NCBI GenBank assembly: GCA_007449985.2
Contig: VIIQ02000039.1
Location: 372,001-436,000, forward strand
DNA length: 64,000 nt
Source of the DNA: Desmodesmus armatus
Lineage: Eukaryota; Chlorophyta; Chlorophyceae; Sphaeropleales; Scenedesmaceae
Direction: 5' to 3'
Of the stretch, positions 47,487 to 59,558 are shown piece by piece. Each line of letters starts with the position of its first letter. The stretch's first letter is position 1. The notes beneath the pieces are model-generated. The model did not search any database and was not told the origin of the DNA. It was given only the letters and a program-made list of their open reading frames with translations. A program made the position numbers and the translations under genes.

Positions 47487-47851
47487 GCAGGCCCAAGAAC
47501 CTTGCACAAGCTTGCCAGTCCCAGCCCACAAGCATCCAGCCGCCCTAGTGCCAGCAGCACAGCACTGAATATCCTGCTGAGGCAGGCAGCCACCTGCTGC
47601 TGCTGCTGCTGCTGCTGCCAGCCTGGCAGTATGCTTGCAGCAGCAGCAGCAGCAGGTGGGCTCTGATCTGCTTGTAACCCGAGTGCCCGAGCAGTGTGTG
47701 CTGCTGCCGCTGCTGCTGCCAGTACTTGTGCCGTCAGCACTGCTGCCGGCTGCTGCTGAAGCCCTGTCAGGGGCAGCTGGCAGACTGATACACACCAGGA
47801 GTGCAGCAGCTGCAGCTGCGGCAGCAGCAGCTGGTTCTGCTGGGCGCTGAG

Positions 47852-47882
<31 letters not shown>

Positions 47883-47968
47883 AGGACAGCGGCTGGTGGG
47901 GTTGACTGCTGCTGCCAAGCCAACAGATCTGCCGCCAAGGGCTGCCAGTGCTGCTGCAGCAGCTGCTG

Positions 47969-48006
<38 letters not shown>

Positions 48007-48360
48007 ACGATGTTGAGCTGTCTTCATGGGTGCAGTGCATGCCGGTGAGAAGGGCAGCAAGCTCTGCTGTTTGGCTAGCAGCAGCACCAAGGCGCTGAGA
48101 GGCACCCTGCAGTGGTTCCTGCTGCTGCTGGTGCTTCTTTTTCTTCTTCTTCTTGCTGCTGCTGCTGCTGTTGGTGTGCGGCGAAGGCTGCGCAAGGATA
48201 CTCCCCTCACCCTCTGCTGCTGCTGCTGCTGCTGCTGCTGTGCTGAGGGTGTTGCTGAGTGCTGCCACACAATCCTGCAGGCAGCCGCCGGCGGCTGCCA
48301 TGCAGCTGTGCTGAGCTCCTCCCGGCAGCAGCCAGTCAGGCAGCACACCATCCCCTTGCT

Positions 48361-48400
<40 letters not shown>

Positions 48401-48480
48401 TGCTGGGAGGCTTGAGCAGCTTGCTGCATGACTCACCACTGGGAGCCCCAGCAGCTCAGCAGCACTTGCTGCAAGCACAG

Positions 48481-48517
<37 letters not shown>

Positions 48518-49020
48518 CTGCTGCTGCTGCTGCTGCTGGATGATGTAAGCAGCCAGCCCTACTTTGATGAAGCCGCTGACCTGATCTGAGTCAGCAAAGG
48601 GTGCCCAAGTCTCTATGTGTGCTGCCAGCAGCCCGTACTGCTCAACAGCAGCAGCAGCAGGTGCCTGCAGCACCGGCTGTAGCAGCCGCGCTACCAGCTG
48701 TAGCCCCTCAGCATGCCACAGAGCATGCAGCCTCTGCAGGTGCTGCTGCTGCTGCTGCTGCTGCTGAACGGGCCCCCCTGCTCCTTCCTCCCCATCCGAC
48801 CCTTCCTCGCTCCCTGCCAACCCGTCAGCGCCCGCAGCAGCAGCAGCAGCAGCGGCAGCGGCGGCGGCTGGCGCTTTCCCGCCTTTTTTGGCCCCGTGTG
48901 AGTGCTGTTTCCTTGCAGCAGTGAGGCTGAGCCCAGCAGGGCACCAGTACTGCACCCGCAGCAGCCGCTGCTGCAGCACCTGCAGCCGCTGCAGGATGCA
49001 GCATGACAGGGCCACCACCA

Positions 49021-49052
<32 letters not shown>

Positions 49053-49119
49053 GGAGTCACCGCCTCTTGTGTCTTTCTGCTCTTCTGCCGATTCTTGCTG
49101 GGGGTGCTGAGCTCGTCGG

Positions 49120-49163
<44 letters not shown>

Positions 49164-49382
49164 TCATCTTCATCCCCGTGTTGCAGGATTTTGACTGCCA
49201 TTGCTAGCAACATCTTGTTACCCACCCTGTCATCCCTTCCTGCTGCTGCTGGTGGTGTTGTATCTTCTCTTGCATGACGGGCTGCCAGCAGAGCAGTGAA
49301 GTACCCATCCCCCTCGAAAGCGACACCCTCGTCGAAGGGTAATCCTGAAGCCGCAACCCCCTCAATCTGCTGCTGCTGCTGC

Positions 49383-49429
<47 letters not shown>

Positions 49430-50833
49430 ACCCACTGCATCAATGACAGCAGGGTTTGGCTCCTGCCCCAGCAGCGGTTTGACTTCAGGGTTGAGCGCAG
49501 CACAACAAGAGTGAAGCCTGCGTGGCAAGCAATATTGGAGTGTCAACAGAAAGCAGTGCATGTACTCGTGCATGCTCTTTAATGTCCCACTGTGATAGTC
49601 AACCAAGCAAACTACCAAGGAGTGCAGCGGTGTCAGCTGAAGGAGGTAGACAGCGTTGCCCTGAGCAAAAAGGCATCCCCACCGTCTCTGCATGGCACTA
49701 ATTGCAGCATGCCCTGCCTCCCGACCTCCCTTCTCACCTCAAAACAGACACACACAGCCTCAAACCACCCCCAAGCCCCATCCCCACACCACCCCCAGCC
49801 ACAACTGCTCCTGCCAACAGCTGCGTATGGTACCCACTGCCCACAGCGGCCACCAAAGACTCAGCAGCAGCAGCAACAGCAGCAGCATTGGTAAGATCAA
49901 CCGGCAAAGCATCCAGGACAGTCGCCAGCAGGGTAGCTGCATGATCCTGGCCAGAACACAGCGCCTGCATGCTGCTGCTGCTGCAGCTGCTGCTGGTGTA
50001 GCTGTGCAGGGTGTCTAGGCAATGTGTGACCCATTGGACCAGGGCTGGGCCTTGACCTGCATACACAAACAAGCACAAAACGACAGCAACAGGGCCAACG
50101 AGCGGGTCAGAGGAACACCGAGAAGGAAATGGTGACAGTGACACCGGCAGCTGCAGCGAAGGAAGCACGAACTCAGATGTTGGTGACGGCGGCAGGGAGG
50201 CGTTGAGCAGGACACTGTAGATGTGCATGCACACCATACGCCAGCTGCAATGCCATCGGAGCCACCTGCTGACACCAATGCAAACATTTTCTCGGGACTG
50301 CACAGTCTCGATGTCATTTCATCAGTTTGTCCTTGACGCAGAATTCACAGTGACTGGGCCAGTGTGACTGTTGTCAGGTCACACTCTGTGCCCCCGGTCT
50401 GGTCACACTTTGCATGACCGCGGGTGACCCGCTGACTCACCCATGGGAGCAGCAGCAACAGCAGACCGAGCTGCCTGCAGCACCAAGGAACTCGACAGCA
50501 CGCCTGAAGCAGCAGCGACTGCTGCTGCTACTGCTGCTGCTGTGTCACTCGAGTGACACTCTGCCTGCAGTGACTTCAGGGGCAGTGCATCAAACAGCTT
50601 GATCAGAAGTATGTCCAACTGCCTCAGTTCACTATAGGCACCTAACAACCGACACAGCAGCTGGCACGCCGTACTGCTGCCATTGCTGCCACTGCTGCCG
50701 GCATTGCTGCCACTGCTGCCAGCATTGCTGCCACTGCTGCCGCCGGCGGCTGCACTCCAGGCAAGCTGGAACAGCAGCTGCATGTGTGGCAGCAGTACCC
50801 TGTACTCCACATCCAGGAGGGCAACAGCAAGGT

Positions 50834-50871
<38 letters not shown>

Positions 50872-51058
50872 TCTGACCGCTGTTGCTGCTGCTGCTGCTG
50901 CTGCTGTGCAGCCGCCAATGCATCTGCTGTTAGTTGCAGCAATGCCTTGACACGGCCCCCTGTGTCTTGGGTCGGTCTGTAGCTGCCAGATGCCCTTACA
51001 GCACACAGCAGGTCTGCTGCTGCTGAGGCTGCTACACACCAAGGCCCACCACACCCTC

Positions 51059-51106
<48 letters not shown>

Positions 51107-51334
51107 GGGTTGCCTGTTGGCCGCCGGGGATCTTCTGCCGCTTGCTGGAGGATTTCCTACTGGAGTCGCCGTCAGCAGCAGCAGCAGCAGCAGTAGTACC
51201 GCTGCCGGGTGCCAGGTAAGGCAGCAGCATGGACAGCAAGCAGACAGCAAAGTGAGTGTCTGCTGCCGACACAATGCCAGCACCTGTCACCATGGCGCCA
51301 GCTGATGCTGCTGTGCCCTGCTGGGGTTCCTGAC

Positions 51335-51384
<50 letters not shown>

Positions 51385-51660
51385 GGTGCTGTTGGGGTGT
51401 GTCCTGTAGCCAGAAGAGCTGCTGCTGCATCCTCCTGCAGAGTCTTACTGTACTTCCGTACCGCACTGCTGAACCCTTGCAGCAGCACCGGCAGCACCTG
51501 CAGAACTGAATCCCCCCCACAGCTGCCGGCACCACCCACAGCCAAGCTGCCTGCTGCTGCCACTTGCTCCTGCTGCTCCTGCTGCTGCTGCTGCTGCTGC
51601 CGGCGACGCTTCTTGCTGCTGCCACCTACACTGCCAGCAGCATCTGCATTACTGACACCA

Positions 51661-51691
<31 letters not shown>

Positions 51692-51912
51692 GTGCAAGTA
51701 CATTGCTGTTGCTCAAACTACGGTCCAGCAGCTGCTGTAACCGCAGCAGCAGGCCTCCCTGGTAGGTTTTAGCCAGCAGGCCTTGAACCTCAGGGGGGCT
51801 GTGCAACAGCAGTAACTTCTGTTCAAAAGCTGCTGCTGCTGCTGCTGCAGAAGGCTTGGTGGCATCACAACTCAGCTGGCAGTCTGCTGCTATGTCACCC
51901 TGACAGCCCTCC

Positions 51913-51973
<61 letters not shown>

Positions 51974-52143
51974 CCAGCTGTAGTGCTGCTGCCCCTGCAA
52001 CCACCCCACACAGCCCCCCTAGGTGCTGCTGGTCAAACAGCACAGCCAGCAGCAGCTGCTGGGCGGCTGTTGCTGCTGCTGCCACTGCTGCTGATGGGGC
52101 TGCTGCAGAGATGTCTTCTGCATCCTGTGTGGCAGCAGCAGCA

Positions 52144-52185
<42 letters not shown>

Positions 52186-52283
52186 CCTGCTGCTGCTGTG
52201 GGTGGGGTGTGCAGGATGGTTGCTGCTGCTACAAGGGGCTCAAAAAGGTCACCCAGCATGACTCCATACACCTGCAACCAAGG

Positions 52284-52357
<74 letters not shown>

Positions 52358-53605
52358 TGAAACTGTTACAAGGGCCTTCACCATGTTTGGCAACCACGAG
52401 CTTACTGTACATGACTCATGTACACAAGCCATTACACGCAGTCCTCCCTTGAAGCTGACTGTACATCCAGCCTGTAGCAGTGTCAGTGGCTTGCCCTCCT
52501 ACTTACACATGCCAGCTTGGGTTGCAACTGCTTTGTGAACTGCATCCACACCCAAACAGCAAGTGTTTTGAAGTGCAGTGGACTGCTAATTGCATTGCCC
52601 CATACTGTGCTTGCTCTCCCACCGCAATGCGGTCCCAACTGCACTTGCACCAGAGCTGCAATTGCCCCCAAATTCAGTTGCGCCCAAGCTTGCCTGCCAA
52701 CCTACCTTCTTTGCGTTTGGGTGCATCACTGCACTTGAGGCAAACGACTTGAGCAGCACCACACACAGCTGCGCCCAGGTCTCAACACCAACACCACCGT
52801 CACCAGCAGCAGCAGCGCCTGCATTCGCCACTGCTTGGACAGTGGATCCCTGCTGCTGCTGCTGCTGCTGCTGCTGCCACTGCTGCCCAAACTGCGTCAG
52901 TGCTGCTGCCAGCAATGCAGCTTGCTGATCCAGGCTGGGTCTGAAACTGCTTGTCACAGTCACAGGACACCCCCTGCCGTCACTGCTGCCGCCATTGCTG
53001 CCGCCGCCGCCGCTGCTGCTGCTGCTGCCGCCGCCAAGCACTGTGAAGAGGGTCAGCAGGCTCTGGACCAAGCTGCTGCTGCTGCTGCTGGCGACAGCTG
53101 CTGTTGCTGCGCTGGTGATGTTTGCATTGACCGTGCTGCTCTGCAGCAGGGGGCCTCCTTGATCCAACAGTCTTGCCAGCAGCTGCCAAGCAGGATTCAA
53201 GTCTGCAAATTTTGCACAACAGACATCAACAACACATGGGCGCCGAGGGACTGATGTGAGTAAAGATAAGATGCACTGTGATGTTGCCATCACGGAGAGA
53301 TGGCAGGAGTGAGAGAAGATTGGGATGACCAGCGGGCAATGCACAAAATCATCCAAGCCTTAGCACTGCAGTGGTGGGAGTGAGCGCACAACTGGTTTCC
53401 TTTGACACAATCCTGGCTGTCTGGCAAGGAAGCAAGTTGTGCTGTGAGGTTGCAGGGTGGTGCCTACCTGCTATTACTGTGCCCTGTGGTGGCTTCAGCA
53501 GCAACCCCTGCAAGCCATCCAGGGTGGCTCTTGTGTAGTGCAGCAGCACAGGGAAGGGCGGGACCACAGCCACTGCCGCTGCTGCTGGCGATGACATACC
53601 ATTCC

Positions 53606-53638
<33 letters not shown>

Positions 53639-53648
53639 CTGCTGCTGG

Positions 53649-53682
<34 letters not shown>

Positions 53683-53979
53683 AGTGATGTTGGGTGTGTT
53701 GGGCGTGTGTTGAGGGGTACTGTTGCAGCGGGGTGTGCGAGCACCAGCAGCTGCTGTACAACATGCTGGGCTGCTTGTAGCCTCCTGTTGTCATTGAAAA
53801 GAACGATGTCGCAAGAAAGACGGTGTGTGCGATCAGTTGCGAAAGGGAGCAACAGCATGCAAGGCTGTTGCTGTTACAGGTGCAGTTCCAGGGTGTGCTG
53901 CTGCAGCGGGCTGATACACTTACTCTGACAGTGACAAGCTCCTGTTGTTCAGGGTCTGTACACCAGAAGATATATCCAT
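44981..53979 (-). CDS. URB2: URB2/Npa2-type 60S ribosome-biogenesis protein
   Basis: Homologue of Urb2/Npa2, a nucleolar scaffold that acts in early pre-60S particles during 27S pre-rRNA processing. Six exons: 53979-53924, 53784-53468, 53202-52706, 52271-50441, 50056-49738, 49517-44981. Phases 2,1,0,1,2 fit exactly, giving 2518 residues. It starts MDISSGVQTLNNRSLSLSE. The best family signal is C-terminal: VRRGACVLFGVLGPAEVQ...HQVVGQ...RREALAALRAEYEAQHKHSG, matching the Urb2 C-terminal domain and its plant-like ..GKV end. The body is alpha-helical and Leu-rich, as expected of a repeat scaffold. It is interrupted by dozens of poly-Gln and poly-Ala runs, which explain a length well above the ~1200-2000 residues usual in the family. 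TGTAA at 44951-44947, 34 bases after the stop, is the likely poly(A) signal. Confidence 0.85.
52285..52356 (+). repeat. (CAG)24 on the plus strand, in URB2 intron 3
   Basis: Twenty-four uninterrupted CAG units, the longest pure trinucleotide run I counted. It ends 13 bases from the acceptor of URB2 exon 4. In the transcript it reads CUG, unlike the coding runs of this gene, which read CAG/GCA. Confidence 0.92.
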
Positions 53980-55253
53980 ATCAAGGACAGTAGGAACGTG
54001 CCCGGCCTCGTTGTTGGTGTAACTCTGACTCCGGAGATCCTGCTACTGCTGCCCACGGTCACTTGACTGCTGGCCGCTGCTACGCCATGCTCGGCAGGTT
54101 TTCAAGGTTGTGTCACCAGAAATATGTATGTGTTCAGCTGCATTCACTGGTGCTTGCTTCAGGATTCCTCGATTGATCCACAACCAAGGTTTAGCCAAAG
54201 CAGTGATTCGCAGAGTTGGTAGCAGCCCAAGTGTACGGTCTGCACGTACAACAAAACAAGGTCTCTCGACAGGCGTTCCACTTGACCAGTGTGGAACGTC
54301 CATTGAGCGGCCTCTATGGAGGTACAGCAGCTGCAGTGCCAGCCTGGCAGGCTCTTCTGTGTGGGGCAGCTGCATTCCATAAGTCCAGCTGCTGTTGTGA
54401 GCTGTCAGAGGGAGTCACACTGTGGCACAACTACCATCAGTGAGGCAGGAGGGCAAACCTCTTGTGCCACAGAGCTGCAATCTTCTGGGTGAACAGCCCG
54501 CAACTGTACTGCTGATCAGAGACCGCAGCGCTGAAGCATGCTCCACACACCACTGAATGCGTAACCTTACATCGACCTACATGGTGGCACATGCATGTGC
54601 TTCAGACAACAAAGGCCAACCCCACCTTCACACCCTTGACTCCAGCTGTACAGCACATGTTGTGGGGCACAAAATTGCTGGGCGTGCACCCAGCAATTTT
54701 GGTGAACCTGGATCGTTGTATCAAAGTCAACTGCAATTAGATGACCCAGCACAGCCCAGTTGGTTCGACATCAACTCTGCCTGATCTATGTACGGCATAC
54801 ACGTATGAGAGATGCTGACCACCAGGTCAAACTCACCCTAGCTACGCATCTATCCTCTATGCCAAACACACTGTAGAGTCCATCACTGATGGATGCGATC
54901 GGATCGCATGCATGCCACAGATGTACGCGCTGTGCGTATACACACACAACTTTGGCATCACAGCGCACCACACCAAGATAACAGCAACGATCAACGGCAC
55001 TACGAATAGTTCAACAACCATGTAGACTGTTCAAGTACGGCCCAATGATGAGTCAACAAGTGACTTGTAGCACCCCCCCCCCCCACACACACACACACAC
55101 ACACATGTGCACGCATGCAGTCCCTCTGTCGACACACACACTATGTCTGTGGTCACACTATGTGCCCGGGTGAGTGTGTGGCAGACACACTCATCCGGTT
55201 GACAAGGAACCGACAAGATAACAATCATTTGCTACTTTGGAGCCCACATTTCC
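53980..55253. other. Spacer between member E and URB2
   Basis: No gene supported. It should contain the promoter of URB2 (right of 53979, minus strand) and the 3' untranslated region of E. Around 54669-54702 an inverted repeat (CAAAATTGCTGGG, short loop, CCCAGCAATTTTG) forms a hairpin. A poly-C plus (CA)n tract lies at about 55073-55104. Confidence 0.55.
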
Positions 55254-58200
55254 CTATGAGCTGTCAGCACCATCAGCATCATCATCAGCTGCAGCAGCAG
55301 CAGCCTCCACCCTCAGAGTCACGTGTAGCCAATGACTCAGGCTGATGCTGGTGCTGCACTTGCCATCAGCCCTGTGCAGCTGCAAACCTGGAGTGGCCTT
55401 CACAAACCTTTTCACAGTACCATAGTGCTCCATGACACACTCAGGGATCGACAGGCCCTTCTTGGGAAGGTTCTTCAGGGCAACCTTTTGGGCATTGTGC
55501 TGAGGAAGCAGCCTCATTGCCAGTTGCTGCAGCCACTCCCGAGCTGCTGCTGCCACTTGCTCGTCAGACAGCACTTCCTTCTCCTCCTCCTCCTCTTGCT
55601 GCTGCTGCTGCTGCTGCTCCTCCCTTGCAGCTGCACGGGCCTTGTTGGCGGATATCGCCCGCCGCTTCCTCGGCCTGAACTCCCCTGCATCCTGCCCCTC
55701 CTCCTGCTGCTGCTGCTGCTTGCGGGGGCGCTTGCGGCCTTTGCCTGCCACCGCTGCACCTCCATCACCCGCCACCTCCTCCTCCCCCTCCGCAGCAGCA
55801 GCAGCAGCAGCAGCAGCAGCCCTGCGCAAGCTGCGGTGCACAAACGGTTTCAACGCAATGCACCCGCTCCTGACCCACCTCAACTCAGGGGTGCTGTTCA
55901 CAAAGGCCACCATACCAAGGTAGTGATCCAGAACACTCCTAGGCACAGGAAGCCTCTCCCTGACCTCTGAAATGGGGATCATCGGGGGCCTTTCGCCAGC
56001 CTTGGCCGGCTCCAGCAGCAGAGACAGCTGTTGTAGCCAGGCCTGGACCTGCTGCCTGATATGCTCTGGCACAGGCTGTACAGAGTCGCTGTTGGTGTTG
56101 GAGTCTGCGGGCTGTTCGACTGTGCCGGAGTCCTCCTGCTTTGCTTCCTGGACGACGGCCTCCTGTGCCTGCTGCTGCTGCTGCTGCTGTTGCCGCTGCT
56201 GCTGCCGCTGCTGAAGCCAATGTTGCTGCCGCTGCAGTTCCTGCTGCACCTGCTGCTGCCGTGCCTGCTCTAACCACTGATGGCGCTGCCGTGCCTGCTG
56301 TAACAGCCGCTGCTGCTCCTGCTGGTGCTGCTGCTCAAGCGCCTCCTGCTGTTCTTGCTGCTGATGCCGCGCCTGCTGCAACCGCTGCTGCTGCTGCTGT
56401 GCCTGCAGCAGCTGCTGCTGACCAGCAGCAGCTGCCCCCGCAACCCCCGTCCGCTGCTGCACTGCCACCCCAACACCCCTATCGCTCACAGCCACGGCTG
56501 CCCCCCTGGCTGCAGCTATGCTGGCGCCTGCTACTGTGCCGGCAGCTGTGCTAGGGACTGCTGCTGTGGTGCGCCCTGCAGCCATGGCCCTACCACTCGC
56601 CTCCCGCACTCGCCCCCGCATCAACACTATCAAGGTGCTACTAGCACTTGTCGACCCCTCCTCTAGGGCCGCCACCACCCACGGCTCCAAACTTATGCTG
56701 CGAGGCTTGGAGTTTGACAGCTGCATGCCAGGCACAGCGTCCCTAAGGAACGGCAGCACACCCTCAAAGTGGTTCAGGAGGTGTTGAGGGACAGGCACTG
56801 CCCTGCGCACCACTCTGAGCTCGACTGACTGCTTGCTGCCGCCCTTTGGTAGTAGTGCTGGCAGCTGCTTTGCCCAAGCCCTTATGTCCTCAGCAATGGA
56901 GATGTAGTCTACAGCAGCAGCAGCAGCAGCAGGAGCAGCAGCAGCTGGAGCAGCAGCAGCGCCATGCAGAAGTGCTGCAACAGCAGGCTGCTGCTGCTGC
57001 TGCTGCTTTGCCCAGGCCCTGACCTCCTCAGCTATCCGCGCGAAATCTACAGTAGCTGGAGCAACAGCTGGAGCAGCTGGTGCAGCAGCAGCAGCAACAG
57101 CGGCTGCTGAGGCAGCAGCTGGAGCAGCAGCAGCAGCAGCTGGACCATCAGCAGCAGCAGCTGATGCAGCAGCTGGAACAGCCGCGGGAGGAGCAGCTGG
57201 AGCAGCAGCTGGGGCGGGAGCTGCAGCAGCTACAACAGCTGCACCGCCCAGCTTGAGGGCCGCTGCTGCAGCAGGCTGTTGGCGCTGCTGCTGTGCTGCA
57301 GTTGTGCAGCAATCAGCTGCAGTGGCAATAGCATCTGACCTGGGGGCTGCAGTAGACTGCTGCTGCTGCTGCTGCTGCTGCGGCGGCGGTGGCGGCGGGT
57401 GCTGTTGTCCTCGCGCGGGCACCGGCAGCATCTCCTTCTGCTGGCGGTGCAGCGGCTTGAGGGGAGAACCACTGTCAGGCCTTGTGGCGCCACTCAACAA
57501 GGCTGCAAGCTGTCCTGGAGGGTCGGCAGGCTCAGACAGCTGCTGCTGCTGCTGCTGCTGCTGTGCCGGAGAGCGGTAATCAACACCAGCAGCAGCAGGA
57601 CCCAACCCCAGCAGCAACGGCGGCTGCTGAAGCTGCTTGCACTCACCACCCTTGGCTACGGTTGCAACACGAGCCCAGGCAGCTGCGGCTGCACCTGCCT
57701 CACCATAAGTAATGCTGGGTGTCGACTCCCTTGCCACAGCCGCAGCCAAGACCAGTTGACAGCTGTTTTGCTGCTGGCCCATGCTGTGTTGACACACTGC
57801 AGCAGGAGCCTTGACGGCAGTGGTGGCAGCTGCAGCTGTAGCTGCAAGGGGCTTGGCTGCTGCTTTGTGGCCTTGCTGCTGCTGCTGCTGCTGCTGCTGG
57901 TGTGGCGGCGGCTGCCTTGCGCACTGTTGCTGCTGCTCCTGCTGGCAGCTGCTGCTGCCCAGCCGACTGTCCGGCGGCGGCTGCTGCTGCAGCTGCTGTG
58001 GCTGCTGGGGTCGCTGCAGGCACTGGCTGCTCGCCCCCTTGCAGCTGCCTACAGGGGCAATGAAAGCACCCGCGGGATGGGCAGTGACCTTTGCAGCACC
58101 AGCAGCACCAGCAGCAGCAGGAGGTGCAGCAGCACGAGGTGCAGCACCAAACCTGCCTGCCGCACGGGCAGGACTGCCCCTCTCCTGCTGCTGCTGTTCC

Positions 58201-59131
58201 TGCTGCTGCTGGCCGTTCTGGCTCCCCACGCCCTGCTGCCTAGTGCTGCTGCTTTTGCTGCCTGTAACCTTGTCGGCTCCTAGTGGTGCTGCCAGGTCTG
58301 AGTCTCTTACAGCTGCCTGCTGCCTGCTGTTGCTAGCTGCATGCAGCGAGACTTTGCCTGGGCTGCGGGTGTGAAGCTGCTGCTGCTGCTGCTGCTGCTG
58401 CTTAGCAGCCTCTACTTCTCGTGTCTCCCTCGACCCGGGGACCTGATTCAAGCTGCGGCTTCTATTGTCAGGGCTCCTGCTGCTGCTGCTGCGGCGGCTC
58501 TTGCTACTAAGCCCAGCCGGCCTGTCGCTGCTACGATGTTGCTGACGATCCCCACGATTGCGACGGCCCCAGCCGAGGCTGGAACTGCGGTTGGGACTGC
58601 GGCTGCTGTGCCTGGCTGGAGCTGAGGTGCGGCCCTGGCTAGGGTTCGTGCCGGGGCAGCTGCTAGAGTGGGGCTTGCGGTCTTGACTGCCAGCAGCAGC
58701 AGCAGAAGGCTGCTCGCCAGGGCAGCTGCTAGAATGGGGTCTGCGCACGCGACTGCCAGCAGCAGCAGCAGCAGCAGAAGGCCTACCTCCAGGGGAGCTG
58801 CTTGAATGGGGCCTGCGCGCAGGGGAACGAGCAGCAACAGCAGCAGCAGCAGCAGAAGCCGTTGGCCGGCAAACGGGCTCCTGCTCCTGCTCCTGCATCC
58901 GCCGTTGCTGCTGGTGCTCCTGCTGAAGCTTCGTCTGCGGAGTCGACCGGCACTGCGGCTGTGAGTGCGACCCAACCTGCCACTGCTGCCGCTACGGCGC
59001 CAGCAGCGACGCCCGTCTGCAGCAGCAGCAGCAGCATCCCAGCGGGGCGTTGGGCGCCACGGGCTGCTGCTCCTGCTGCTGCTCCTCCTGCGGCGCCTGA
59101 GGTGTGGCCGGCTGTCTGCCGGACTTCTGCC

Positions 59132-59166
<35 letters not shown>

Positions 59167-59527
59167 GGCTCCGGCTCCTGCTGGGGCGACGTAGCCCTGG
59201 AATAGACAGCGGACGGAGCAGCGGGAGCCTCTGCGGCAGGCTCCTGCTGCGGCTTCTGCTCCTGCTTCTGCTGCTGCTGGGTATGCGGCCTGCAGTTGAT
59301 CCGCGGCGCAGCAGTGTGCGCCTTTGGAATTGCAGTGGGCTGCTGCTGCGGCTGCTGCTCCTGCTGCCGCTGAGAGCACGGACTGGCGACCGCCTCAGGG
59401 TGCGGCCCCGTTGCCGGCTGCAGCTCCTGCTTCTGCTGCGGCTGCGGGTTCGGCTGCGACTGCGGCTGGTGCGGCTGCTGCGATTGCACCGTGTGACAGG
59501 CCCGCGCCGCAAGGGCATCTTGACAGC

Positions 59528-59558
<31 letters not shown>

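Noticed and set aside
45000..49500. Many long open frames on the plus strand opposite URB2
   Set aside because: CAG/CTG runs lack stops in most frames. These frames are poly-Leu/Cys or poly-Ser shadows without splice-compatible structure, while the minus-strand frame carries the Urb2 C-terminal signature.
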